Assembly: GCF_040054535.1 (NCBI RefSeq)
Contig: NC_090792.1
Coordinates: 5,874,001 to 5,938,000, forward strand
Origin: Antennarius striatus
Lineage: Eukaryota > Chordata > Actinopteri > Lophiiformes > Antennariidae
DNA length: 64,000 nt
Direction of reading: 5' to 3'
The notes beneath the pieces were generated by a model, which ran no database searches, had not been told where the DNA came from, and saw only the letters and a list, made by a program, of their open reading frames with translations. The position numbers and the translations under genes are program-made. Below are positions 21,661 through 32,875 of this stretch, in pieces (position 1 is the first letter of the stretch; each line of letters opens with the position of its first letter).

Positions 21661-21835
21661 GTAGCTGATATGTTGGACCTCATATGTGACAAAGTCTTGG
21701 TGGACCCCGTGCTATACACAAATGAGATGTTGTCCATTCCTCTCCCCGAGATTCTGTCTGCCCAGTATGAGCGTCCTGACAAGGACGAGGTCATTGTCAG
21801 CCACATGACCAGGTTCAACCAAGACTCGGTCTAAA
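21661..21835 (+). pseudogene. C-terminal piece of the TTAA-element protein
   Basis: Opens after an AG at 21655 and reads MLDLLCDKVLVDPVL ... LPEILSAQYERPDKDEV, ending at a stop at 21834. It is the only well-preserved coding stretch in the right part of the element. The family is not assigned beyond its position. Confidence 0.45.
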
Positions 21836-23879
21836 TCCAGAGTAATGGCCTTTGTCTTCAGGAAACTCCTGGCGTATGTGAAGGACCACACATGCTGGGA
21901 TGACAACCCGGATTCTGCGTCCTAAGTAGCCCCAGCACCAGCCACCAAAGGTGCGATAGGCCAGATGTCTGCACCATCTACAGAAAAAGGACACAAAACT
22001 ATTTATTTCACAATGTTTTCAATCCCGAGTATTACAACTGTTGTTGATTTCCTGATAGGATGGCCCTGTGTTCTCATTATTATTATTGGATGTATTGTTT
22101 TATGTAAATAAATGCTTGTATATGTCAACATAAATGGATTGTGAATACCAAAAAATGTTCAACATGTCTATTAATAAGATAAAAATAAAGGTATCGCAAA
22201 TACAATACATTAGACTTTGTTGTACCTATGTATGTCATGTTACTGCATTAATGAAGGAATGCCTAATGAAGCAAAATAAGACAGCTAGTTTTTATTCCGA
22301 CATTTTTCAAAGAACGACTTACCGATGTATTGGTCTCAGACGTGAAGGGCCATACTCGGCCCTCAGTACGTCACCAGCCATTTGTAGTGTGTACATGTTT
22401 AGGCACACAAGCTGGAACCCAGGATGTTGAGTCATGCACGGAACTTCATCAATCTGCAGACAGCTCCTAACCTACAGTGAAAAACATGGTAAAGGTCATT
22501 TGAATTTACAGTTGTAAAAGTAGCCGAATACCGTAGAGACATAACTTGGTGGTTTAGCTGTGAGCTTGCTACTTGTATCTCCAAACAGATGTTTTCTGCT
22601 TCTGTTGGCATACATTCAGTGTCCACAGGAACACCTGTACAACAGGTGAAGACTCCTCAAAATAGAGTATATAAAGGCATCACTGCAATATGGTTACATC
22701 ATTTCACCATTAACATGGTGTGATGGTAGCAGGTGTCAGCTCCGTGTGTCTTGGCACAGGACTGCCTCAAATATTTAGCAGTTTAGTAACGGGTTAAATC
22801 AGTGTGATAGAAAAATAAAGTAACTTAGCTGTGAGCAGAAGCTAGCATTAGCCACATGGTAATAACTATCAGAACCACCATCAGACTTTACTGTCACTTA
22901 TAGAAATACAGCAACATTTTAACAGTAAACACATCTGTACATATACAAAATACATAATAAGACATATGACATTATTACTGTGTGATAAGAGGCGGGAGTA
23001 GAAACAAAAGTAGCTACCGGACGATGCTAACGTCCTGTGATGACGTAGGTTACACAACAAAACAACACAGAACCAACTAAGTAACGTTCACACGTACTAA
23101 CCATTCAGAAACGTCCTGCTGCAGCCGCACAGTCGGTGTTTCTTTTGGAGCTTCTGGGTCCGACTCAGGGTCATAAATGTACAGCGACATGATGGGGCCT
23201 CAGAACGCCATAATGATAACAAACGTAACGCCGGTCAGTGTCCCGTTAGCCTAACGCTCTACTTCAGAGGGGCGTGGCCCAGGTGAAGGAGGCGTGGACC
23301 AGCGGAGCTCATGAACATACTGCAGCCAGAGGCCTGAAACGAAGCGTTTTGTGAGTAGCTCAGATGAGCAATTTTGAAAAGCTGATATTTAGGACCACAG
23401 ATCACTTTAGGTCAAAATATTTGGAATACAGTCTAGTTGGACATCTGACAGCTGAATGACATTAAGTTAAAAATACATAATATGGGACCTTTAACTTGGT
23501 GCAGTTCATCCTCTTGTTTCGTCCACATTCGAACCATACATTAGTTGATTTAAAATTCTCTCACGGCTGCTGTATTACCATTCACAACCGCGTAACTGAT
23601 AGTCTGGAGTTTAAATTGCGCTTGGTAAGCGCATCCCTTCGCTAATGACATTGTTGGGGGTCTTTGGCCAAACAAATGCGGTACCTTCCGGAGGTGTGCC
23701 AGAGGTAGCCTTGCTTCATGTTCTCTAATTGGTCTATTGCTGCCGGCGTACATAGTGACATATTACGTCCTATGTCGGTGGAAAATGGCAGACGTACAGT
23801 CTAGCGCTGACTAAAATCACACAAAAATAGTTTTTCAGATTTTGGAACTCAGTATATTAGAACCGCAACAATGAGGGTG

Positions 23880-23923
23880 AAGAGCCACATGGGGGCCCCG
23901 GAGCTGCAGGTTGCCGACCCCTG
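23880..23923 (-). repeat. Charlie-type hAT terminus
   Basis: Inward on the minus strand it reads CAGGGGTCGGCAACCTGCAG, a classical hAT-Charlie end. No matching opposite end is visible. It could belong to the transposase remnant at 8163-10010. The region 23495-23879 contains only short ORFs with no recognised product. Confidence 0.6.
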
Positions 23924-24012
23924 GAATAGATATTTTAACTGATACATAGCGTACGCAAACACAAACACACTTTCTTCATCTCACACAGTCACTCAGTCAC
24001 ACACACATGTAC

Positions 24013-24013
24013 A

Positions 24014-24062
<49 letters not shown>
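24013..24062. repeat. (AC)n microsatellite
   Basis: About 24 AC units. Imperfect at its left edge. Confidence 0.95.
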
Positions 24063-24065
<3 letters not shown>

Positions 24066-24191
24066 TACACACCTTAATGAAAAAATGGCAAGAACATTAG
24101 GTGGTAAAAATAAATAAGCAATTGAAAAAAAAGTTTGATCATAATAAACAAAAAAAATTTAAAAACAAAAAAAATTAGTAAGTTGTGTTGA

Positions 24192-26320
24192 GTCCCCTCC
24201 TTATCGTGGTGGAGGGGTTTGTGTGTCCCAATGATCTAAGTTGTCTGGGGCTTTGTGCCCCTGGCAGGGTCACCCATGACAAACAGGTCCTAGGTGAGGG
24301 ACCAGACACAGGACGGCTCAGAGACCCCTAATGATGAACAAAAACAATGAACCACGTTTTCCCTTGCCCGGACGCAGGCCACCGGGGCCCCCCTCTGGAG
24401 CCAGGGCTGGAGGTGGGGCTCGATGGCGAATGCCTGCACCCATGGGGCCCGGTTGGGCGCAGCCCGAAAGGACAACGTGGGTCCCCCTTCCCATGGGCTC
24501 GCCACCTGTGGAAGGGGCCATAGGAGTCGGGTTCATTGTGAACTGGGTGGTGGCCAAAGGCGGGGATCTTGGCGATCAGATCCCCGGCTACAGAAGCTAG
24601 CTCTTAGGACGTGGAATGTCACCTCTCTGGCAGGGAAGGAGCCCGACCTGGTGTGTGAGGTCGAGAAGTTCAGACTAGATATAGTCGGGTTCACCTCCAC
24701 ACACAGCTTGGGCTCTGATACCAGTCCTCTCGAGAGGGGTTGGACTCTCTTCCACTCAGGAGTTGCCCATGGTGAGAGATGCCGAGCAGATGTGGGTATA
24801 CTTATAGCCCCCAGGCTTGGCGCCTGTAAATTGGGGTTCACCCCGGTGGACGAGAGGGTAGCCTCCCTCCGTTTTCGAGTGGGGGGATGGGTCCTGACTG
24901 TTGTTTGTGCTTATACACCAAACAGCAGTTCAGAGTACCCACCCTTTTTGGAGTCCTTGGAGGGGGTGCTGGAGAGCGCTCCCACTGGGGACTCCATTGT
25001 TCTGCTGGGGGACTTCAATGCTCACGTGGGCAATGACAGTGAGACCTGGAAGGGCGTGATTGGGAGGAACAGCCCCCCCGATCAAAACCCGAGTGGTGTT
25101 CTGTTATTGGACTTCTGTGCTCATCACAGATTGTCCATAACGAACACCATGCTCAGACATAAGGGTCTCAGTATGTGCACTTGGCACCAGGACACCCTTG
25201 GCCGCAGTTCGATGATCGACTTTGTGGTCATGTCATCGGACTTGCGGCCGCATGTCTTGGACACTCGGGTGAAGAGAGGGGCGGAGCTGTCAACCGATCA
25301 CCACCTGGTGGTGTGTTGGCTCCGACGTTGGGGGAAGATGCTGGTCCGACCTGGCAGACCCAAACGTATTATGTGAGGGTCTGCTGGGAACACCTGGCGG
25401 AATCCCCTGTCAGAAGGAGTTTCAACTCCCACCTCCAGCACAACTTTACCCACGTTCTGGGGGAGGCGGGGGACATTGAGTCTGAGTGGACTATGTTCCG
25501 CGCCTCTATTGTCGAGGTGGCCGACCGCAGCTGTGGCCGTAAGGTGGTTGGTGCCTGTTGTGGCGGCAACCCCAGAACCCGTTGGTGGACATCGGCGGTA
25601 AGGGATGCCGTCAAGCTGAAGAAGGACTCCTATCGGGCCTTTTTGGCCTGTGGGACTCCTGAGGCAGATGATGGGTACCGGTTGGCCAAGCGGAATGCAG
25701 CTTTGGTGGTTGCTGAGGCAAAAACTCGGGTGTAGGAGGAGTTCAGTGAGGCCTTGGAGGACGACTTCCAGACGGCTTTGAGGAAATTCTGGTCCACCAT
25801 CAGACGTCTCAGGAGGGGGAAGCAGTGCAGCATCAACACTGTGTATAGTGGGGATGGGGCGCTGCTGACCTCAACTCAGTACGTTGTGACTCGGTGGCCC
25901 CTGTTCCTCCACGGCCTGGCCGTGGAACAGTGGACCAGCTCTACACCCTCCGTAGGGTCCTTGAGGTGGCATGGGAGTTCGCCCAACCAGTCTACATGTG
26001 TTTTGTGGGCTTGGAGAAGGCGTTCGACCGTGTTCCTCGGGGGGTTCTGTGGGGGTGCTTCGGGAGTATGGGGTACCGAACCCCTTGATAAGGGCTGTTC
26101 GGTCCCTGTACGACCAATGTCAGAGTTTGGTCCGCATTGCCGGCAGTAAATCGGATTTGTTTCCAGTGAGGGTTGGACTCCACCAAGGCTGCCCTTTGTC
26201 ACCGATTCTGTTCATAACTTTTATGGACAGAATTACTAGGTGCAGCCAAGGCGTTGAGGGTGTCCGGTTTGGTGGCCTCAGTATTGCGTCTCTACTTTTT
26301 GCAGATGACACATACACTGA
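24192..26320 (+). mobile_element. Rex3-like (RTE-clade) LINE, 3'-truncated and internally deleted
   Basis: A GC-rich leader (from gtcccctccttatcgtgg) is followed by an apurinic endonuclease and then RT motifs. The middle of the ORF is missing: sequence jumps near 25905 from the TNTVYSGDGALLTS region to GRGTVDQLYTL. RT motif A reads VGLEKAFDRVPR, with Gly where the catalytic Asp is expected. The element stops in the FADD box (LLFADDT, about 26300). A 5'-complete but 3'-truncated copy is the reverse of the usual LINE truncation, so a later deletion is likely. It interrupts hAT sequence that continues at 26330. Confidence 0.8.
24601..25373 (+). pseudogene. AP endonuclease domain of Rex3-like LINE
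   Basis: Frame open over about 258 codons of endonuclease. It has RTWNVTSL (catalytic Asn), a [10 protein letters not shown] block, [19 protein letters not shown] and the final catalytic STDHHLVV. All active-site signatures are visible; the Glu-containing segment reads [16 protein letters not shown]. After 25373 a frameshift moves the linker to another frame (25379-25735, ending at an in-frame TAG). Confidence 0.8.
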
Positions 26321-26530
26321 AAGATCTTGATTATACATATGTAACTGTAGCAATGAACTTACTCAGTGTCCATAAAACGCACACAAAACTAAGAACGAGA
26401 GTTCTCCGTGTTTGCTTTCATCACCTCCGAGCATGAACACATTAGCAGCGCGTTGCATCCGCTGTTCACGTGATGGGGCGTTCAAGCGCATCTTGTAAAT
26501 ACTAGCGCTGAGCGAATAGGCTTTCAGACA

Positions 26531-26550
26531 GGTGTACTCGCTCATCCCTA
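26531..26550 (-). repeat. Right terminal inverted repeat of composite hAT
   Basis: ggtgtactcgctcatcccta, followed directly by the duplicated gtttcaat (26551-26558). The same end occurs at 50264-50286. Confidence 0.75.
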
Positions 26551-26558
26551 GTTTCAAT

Positions 26559-26690
26559 TCGTCATGCAAAAATCAGATTTCATGTGGTGTGTGACTGTTC
26601 AGACTACAAAACAGCCATCCACTTTTAATCTGGATGGGTTAGAATCAGATTTTACATGCCAGTCTTAAAGCAGCCAAAGTGTGCACTGGG
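26559..26690. repeat. Right half of the split older repeat
   Basis: Begins tcgtcatgcaaaaatcag, and completes the phrase started at 7110-7130 if the 19.4-kb insert and one duplication are removed. From 26691 to 27416 I see AT-rich sequence with two CCAATCACGGC motifs at about 26843 and 26862 and no gene. Confidence 0.55.
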
Positions 26691-27412
26691 AGCTAAATAT
26701 TAGTCATAATATTTAGATATTGGGACAATATGTGCACATTTTAAAATGATTATCTCACCACCTCTATATTTGAATAAGCTCACTTGAAAACCTCACTATC
26801 ACACTTTTAACTCCACCCACTACCTGTCAATCAAGCGACCAACCAATCACGGCCCCCAACCAATCACGGCGCATCTGCCAGAAGGAATCACGTGAACCAT
26901 ATGGCGTAAAGCATCGGACAGCGAGACTTTTTGTTGAGGTCACGCCTTTCGTCCTCAAGACAACACAGATATCTGGGACGAAAACGTCAGTCAAAGTGAA
27001 GTTTTTTGAAAACTTCACGGGTATGCATTGTTGTGTGGATACTGTAACCAAAAATGTTCTATCCGGGGTGCGTCGGACGAAAACCGATGTGACATTAGTG
27101 TTAGTGACCAGTGTCTACACAATGGCCACAGTTAAAGCGGGCTATTTTCTGACGTATTGCATCTCCACGTCGAAGACACATTGATAAACATGCTTGAAAG
27201 TTGGATATCTGTTAGTCTGTTTCTTTCTTTATGGGTCATAAAGTTTACATACTTATCCATTTATTTATTAATTAATTAATTCATTTACGTTCCTCGCCAA
27301 AGACGCCAACGCCAGTTCTGGGTCAGACAGGGTTGCGCTGCCTGCTGTTGGGAGAACTCTGTGATATACGTCATCCTCCAGGAGGAACTGCATGAATTTC
27401 CGCACGCAGGAA

Positions 27413-27541
<129 letters not shown>

Positions 27542-28957
27542 GAAAGTGTACTGCCATCACTAAAACATACATGTTTTGCATACTAGCTTATTTTTCTGAC
27601 AGTTTAATTCACAGGTTTTCTGCAAAATGCCACCCACTTCAAACTCATGCCAACTGATATTTTAGCATCCAATAGATGTCTTACTAGAGCAAATGAATCC
27701 TCAAGAAGCCTCGAAACACATTGAACCGATTGGGATGAAAAGCTTCAATGCTTCATGGGTCTTCATCTACCCATCATTAACTATACATGGACTTCCCCGT
27801 TAACATATTTTTAGACTGTCATAACTGTTCCAACAATTTTCATGTTTTTTAGCAAAGTCCAAACAGCAAGAACGACACAGAAAACGGCAACGAATTCTGA
27901 GTGAAACTAGCTGGCTAGGACGAACAGTCTGTCAAACTATGGTTTCTGTTTGGAATGGGAAAATAGATGTACTATGCAATATGCTCTTCGGGCATCTGAC
28001 AAACAGGGTCTTTAAGTAACTACACACAGTTCTGTTCATGTAGTCAGCTAACAGAACTATCACTTCTCTGAAAAACTTTCCCATTTGTCTTTTGACATGC
28101 CATTTTCCTTTAACGTTAGGTCCTTTCCCAATCCCACAAATAATTAGCTTTCTTTCTCGACTCAGCCTGCTAACATTCATCTATGGCTTTGCAATGCCCG
28201 CCCAACGCAATCCATGATTTGCCAACACATAGTTGTTACGTCACCACGTTGATTTTTAACTACGTTGGGTGTGCTTAGTTTAATACCGATATATTTGTTT
28301 TCATATGTTTGTGTTACACGCCCCAGGGTGTGGCTAGTAAACACATTATATTTTAAACTGCTCTGCCAGGTAGACCTGAATAAACAGGGAAAAACACGAG
28401 ACGGAGTCAGTTTCAGTGTTCGTTGTTCTCTCTTCCTTGTTCATCTCAATTTATTAACAATCATGTATCTTAAATTACTTTACTTTTCTTTCTTTGTTTT
28501 AAAGAAGTTCAATCATTTCAATCATTAATCATGTTCACAAAATATCAATGACACATATTTTCTCCATACAGTTTCATAATCAATACAATACATTCTTCTT
28601 TTCATATATGTACATATTCCCATATGTTTTCATTCCTCAGCATCCATATACTGTAATAATGTCTGATTTTTTGTTGCTTACTGCATAGAATTAGTCCATT
28701 CTGTTTTCGAATCGTCACATCCCTAATGACTGTATTGTTTTTAATCATCACATCACTATTAACGTATTTATAGGATAAGGTGATCATTTCCATCATCATG
28801 TAACAATGTAAATCAAGAAATAATCATGAACAAAACACAACATCACTTCTGTTCTGATAACAGGCTAACACTGTATCAGCATAATATAGTGTATAAAGAC
28901 AAGTAGATGCACTTCAAGGCAAAACTGGAGAGAATTAATCTAGTAGAGTGATATTGA
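27542..28957. other. No gene seen
   Basis: AT-rich sequence. A segment near 28306-28470 (tgtgttacacgccccag, gaataaacaggg) could be an old LTR, but I found no partner. No convincing coding frame or RNA gene. Confidence 0.5.
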
Positions 28958-29150
28958 TGTGGGAACTGTCCTTTGGGGTGGCAGCACAGGTTGGGGAGTA
29001 GTGAGGGTGGAGCTTCAACCTTTGACCTGTATATATATGTCCTCCAGGTGTTACTTAAGGAAGTGCGTGTGTGTATGCAGTAAAGTTTGAATCTAAAAAC
29101 GTACCTCCCGACTCTGTCCCCTTTTCTTATAATATCCCAAAGTTATTACA
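28958..29150 (+). repeat. 5' LTR of decayed Ty3/gypsy element
   Basis: Starts TGTGGGAACT and ends TTATTACA. It contains a TATA-like tatatatat at about 29031. TGG of a candidate primer-binding site (tggcgacgagg) lies 3 bases beyond the end. Only one copy is present, so the boundary is inferred from these signals. Confidence 0.65.
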
Positions 29151-29285
29151 TTTTGGCGACGAGGAGACCAAGCAAGCTCACTGTGGGTTGTACAGAAGAA
29201 GCATCTTATGTGCCCGGCTACGCGGGGGATTCGGTCGATGTCGAGCGACGAGGAAGCTTAGTAAAATAGCCTATTGGCTTAAGAC

Positions 29286-29830
29286 GTGGAGCCAGTAACA
29301 GCGACGAGGGAGAAAAAGGTCGAGATGGCTACGGCGATGGTCGGGACACTTTTGGCTTTTGATAGCCAGGTTCAAGTCTGGGAGGAGTACATCGAGGTGA
29401 TGGAACATTTCTTCATGGCAAATGGCATCACAGACGCTGGAAGACAGCGGGCTATATTGTTGAGCTCAGTTGGCAGCCGGACGTATAGTTTAATGAGGAA
29501 CTTGTTAAGTCCGGAGAAGCCTGGGGATAAGTCATATGACGAGTTAACTAAACTGCTAGTCACACTACAACCCGAAGCCCAGTGAGATTGTTCAGAGATT
29601 TAAGTTCAACTCGAGGATGAGGACGGTGAATGAGACTGTGACGGAGTATGTGGCGGTGCTGCGGGAGCTGGCTCAACACTGTAACTACGGCGATAAACTG
29701 AAAGAGATGCTGCGCGACAGGCTCGTGTGTGGAATTGCATCCAGCGGAGATTATTGGCGGAACCGGAGTTGACTTTTGAGTGAGCATTGAAAGTCTCACA
29801 AGCCATCGAGACTGCGAGCAGGGACGGGCT
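29286..29830 (+). pseudogene. Gag of the truncated Ty3/gypsy element
   Basis: The first frame runs to 29585 (VWEEYIEVMEHFFMAN ... SYDELTKLL). A one-base shift continues it as PSEIVQRFKFNSRMR and LRDRLVCGIASS to about 29770, then it decays. The pattern is that of the retrotransposon Gag capsid domain. The zinc knuckle follows in the next ORF. Confidence 0.75.
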
Positions 29831-29878
29831 GGATCTATAACAGAAACAGGACAATAATGCAATAAGCCCACAGCTCAT

Positions 29879-31660
29879 TTGCAGGTGCACACTGTGAAAG
29901 CAGGACGGAAGTGGCAAGAAAAAACTGCAGCGCTAACATGCTACAGATGTGGAGGTGAACATGTGGCACGGGACTGTAGGTTTATCAATGAGAAATGTCA
30001 TGGCTGCGGAAAAAAGGGGCATGTGAAAAAAATGTGCAGATCCTCACCTCCTCCAGGGCAGCAGCTAAAGGGGGGAGGGAAACATAAGCAGTTTGTAAAA
30101 GGGGTAAAGGAGGATAAAAAACAGCCTGCACATCACATAAGTGAAGTCCTTAGGGATTTCTCTAGTGATGAAGATGTGTTTACGCTGTATAGTATATCAG
30201 TGCCAAAGATAGTTAAAACAGACCCCATTACTACTCAGCTGAAGCTAAATGGTCACATAGTAACATCTGAAGTAGATACGGGGTGCAGTGTAACTATTGT
30301 ATCTAAGACAGAGTATGTTAAGTTATGGGCAGCAGGGGGCGCACCAGAGTTACAAGATTGTTCATTAAGTCTTAAAACGTACACGGGTGAGAGAGTGCCC
30401 ACAGTAGGTGCAGCAGAAGTAATGGTACAGTTCAAAGAGCAAACCAAGCAGCTTCCCGTGGTGGTCGTAGCAGGGCCTGGGCCAAACCTGTTAGGCAGAG
30501 CCTGGATTAAAGAGCTAGGTATGAACTGTGTGCTGCTTAATAGCATAGAACAGAAACACATCACATTGCAAGAGATGCTAAGGCAGAATGAGGATGTTTT
30601 CAAAGAGGAACTGGGAACGTGGAGGGGCCCCCCAGCAACAATATATGTAAAGGAAGGGGTTGCTCCAAAGTACTATAATCCCCGCCCAGTCCCTTATGCC
30701 ATGAGGAAGAAAGTGCAGGTAGAGTTAGAGAGACTCACCAATCAAGGGATAATTGAGCCAGTGAAATTCTCGGAGTGGGCTACACCGATTGTTCCTGTGC
30801 TGAAGCCTGACAATTCAGTGCGCATCTGTGGAGACTACAAGCTCACAGTAAATTTGGTGTCAAAGTTGGAACAGTATCCAAAACCAAAGCTAGAGGACTT
30901 GTTTGAGAAACTGTCTGGTGGTGAAAAGTTTAGTAAATTGGACTTAAGCCACGCCTATCAGCAGGTAATCTATGATGAAGCATCCAAGTGCTTTGTCACC
31001 ATTAACACACACAAAGGTCTGTTCCAAGTGAACCGTCTGCCTTTTGGGGTTTCCTCCAGTCCAGCCATATTTCAAAGACTGATGGAGAGTCTGGTTGCTG
31101 GCATCCCAAAAGTAGCAGTGTATTTGAATGATATTTTGTTGACAGGGCGAAGTGACCAAGAACATCTGGCAACATTGAACCAGGTGCTGACGTGGCTGCA
31201 GGAGGCTAGTCTTCGCCTCAAGCGCAACAAATGTACATTCATAGAACAGGAAGCAGAGTTCTTAGGACACAAAATGGATGCTTCGGGGCTCCATCCCCTA
31301 CCCCACAAGGTCAGTGCCATACAAAAAGCACCAGCACCCACTAATGTCACTGAACTGCGTGCATACCTTGGATTACTCAACTATTAAAACAGATTTCTGC
31401 CAAACTTGTCCACATTGTTGTCTCCCCTGCATGAACTGTTGAGAAAAGAAACAAAATGGAGATGGGGAGCAGAGCAAGAGAGAGCATTTGAGGAATCCAG
31501 GCGCCTTATGCAATCCTCAGAAGTCTTAGTGCATTATGAGTCAAAAAGACGCCTCTCCCTATGGAGTGGGGGCGGTGTTGTCACATCGACTGCCGGATGG
31601 ACAAGAGCGACCAATCAGCTTTATGTCAAGGATGCTGACATCAGCTGAATCAAACTACTC
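29879..31660 (+). pseudogene. Gag-knuckle/protease/RT/RNase H of truncated Ty3/gypsy
   Basis: Two CCHC knuckles (CYRCGGEHVARDC and CHGCGKKGHVKKMC) open the frame at about residues 21-55. A protease motif VDTGCSVTIVS lies near residue 131. RT runs from WATPIVPVLKPD to SKLDLSHAYQQV and ends with the polymerase box VYLNDILL. The normal YxDD is YLND here, so the polymerase is expected to be inactive. The ORF ends at 31387 (LGLLNY then stop). RNase H follows in other frames as YGVGAVLSHRLPDGQERPI. Confidence 0.88.
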
Positions 31661-31707
31661 TCAATTGGACAAAGAGGGTTTAGCGGTGATGTTTGGCATT
31701 CAGCGGT

Positions 31708-32098
31708 TACAGGAGACAGAGCTGGAGGTAGCAGAGATGAAGATGCTGAGGTTCTCTCTGGGAGTGACCAGGAAGGATAGGATCAGGAATGAGTACATCA
31801 GAGGGACAGCACATGTTAGAGGTTTTGGAGATAAAGTCAGAGAGGCCAGACTGAGATGGTTTGGACATGTCCAGAGGAGAGATAGTGAATATATTGGTAG
31901 AAGGATGCTGAGTTTTGAACTGCCAGGCAGGAGGCCTAGAGGAAGACCAAAGAGGAGGTTTATGGATGTAATGAGGGAAGACATGAAGGTAGTTGGTGTG
32001 AGAGAAGAGGATTCAAAGGACAGGGCTAGATGGAGGAAATTGATTCGCTGTGGCGACCCCTGAAGGGAAAAGCCGAAAGGAAAAGAAGAAGATCGTGG
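31708..32098 (+). mobile_element. RTE-like LINE 3' fragment, copy 1
   Basis: Encodes the C-terminal end of a LINE ORF (LEVAEMKMLRFSLGV ... FGHVQRRDSEYIGRRML ... KRRFMDVMREDM) and ends with a (GAA)n-like tail. It is 5'-truncated and inserted in RNase H of the Ty3/gypsy element. A copy almost identical at the protein level is on the minus strand at 63215-64000. Confidence 0.85.
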
Positions 32099-32875
32099 AA
32101 TTTCCACGGGTTCCCGCTAGTATGTTTTTATACTTATTTATTGTACACTATCATGATATTATGAGCTTATATTTGATTTAAGAGTCCAAGGATGTACCAA
32201 AACAGAAGCTGAGAAGTTCCTGTCACATGCCCCAACTTGCTACAATTTTTATGATAGACTTTGTAGTTTTTTCATAAACATTAAAAATATTGAAAAACAT
32301 CTTCTGTGGATATAGTAAAAATTATTTGAGAAGAAAGAGGTGTATGAATTAATTTTTTTATTTATTATGAATATCTCTGAATATCTCTTGCAAACTCACC
32401 TAGTTAAAGCTTTGGCAGAGCTTTGACAGTTTATAGACTTGATAGTCTCTATTTTTCCTATAAATGTATTCTGCATGTTTAATAATTACTCTAATGTTTC
32501 TAATGTGTTCTGTCTTCTGTCCAATGCATGGGGTGAGAACCCAAAAATACCCAATAATGTCAGAAAGTACTAAACATTCATGGCAGCGGAAGGTCAGTCT
32601 TAATTGAGTGTGAAGTAAAGTACATATAGATGTAAAGCTCAGAGTGAAAAGAAATGATCAAGGAGTGGATTCTCCCTGGCCTCCACGCTCCTGACAGATC
32701 TGGATTTAGTCTACAGGACACTATCCCATCTGGCTAAATCACTGGTGGAGTCATCAGTCATCTGTACAACCTTCATTTCATAGCCAAAATACAGACAATA
32801 ACTAATTTTACTAAATGGAGGTGAATATATAAAATTTATTGAGTTATATGAATGAATTTAGTGAAACAGTTTTTA
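32099..32875. other. No gene seen
   Basis: AT-rich intergenic sequence with no recognised element. No continuation of the Ty3/gypsy element could be found here. Confidence 0.5.

Larger units (their letters stand above)
19936..23490 (+). mobile_element. TTAA-target DNA transposon (Kolobok-like)
   Basis: The left end AGGGGCCCTATTATG and the right end, inward on the minus strand AGGTCCCATATTATG, are inverted repeats. Each is preceded by TTAA (19932-19935 and 23491-23494). A 3555-bp element with TTAA target duplication and a THAP-like protein fits Kolobok better than piggyBac. Coding pieces: a THAP-like N-terminus at 20273 and a C-terminal piece at 21664. Most of 21836-23300 is non-coding AT-rich sequence. 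A complete transposase frame is not seen, so this copy is likely non-autonomous. Confidence 0.8.
7131..26550. mobile_element. Putative 19.4-kb composite hAT-type transposon
   Basis: The left end reads TAGGGTTGAGCGGAATAC. The right end, read inward on the minus strand, is TAGGGATGAGCGAGTACACC; 11 of the first 12 bases agree. An exact 8-bp duplication, gtttcaat, flanks it at 7123-7130 and 26551-26558; hAT transposases make 8-bp duplications. The flanks join into one repeat. A related right end occurs at 50264-50286. A 120-bp block near the right end (24075-24190) also matches 49920-50045, about the same distance from that copy's end once the LINE is subtracted. The interior carries several independent elements and two gene-like units. 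Whether it moved as one unit of 19 kb, or grew by later nested insertions into a smaller hAT, cannot be told from one locus. Confidence 0.65.
28958..31707 (+). mobile_element. Ty3/gypsy element, 3'-truncated
   Basis: LTR, primer site, Gag, protease, RT and the first part of RNase H are present in order. The element ends inside RNase H at about 31707, where an RTE-like LINE fragment begins. Integrase and 3' LTR are absent. Stop codons split Gag and RNase H. This is a different family from the element at 271-4485, judged by its classical CCHC knuckle and LTR. Confidence 0.85.

Noticed and set aside
24331..24600. 89-residue ORF rich in Gly/Pro/Arg before the LINE endonuclease
   Set aside because: It overlaps the GC-rich LINE leader and other frames are equally open; no domain is visible.
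26810..27184. Possible small host gene after inverted CCAAT-like motifs
   Set aside because: Only a 62-codon ORF without domain signature or splice signals; not enough to call.
28306..28470. Solo LTR of a further retrotransposon
   Set aside because: TG start and a polyadenylation-like word are present but no target duplication or second copy is visible.
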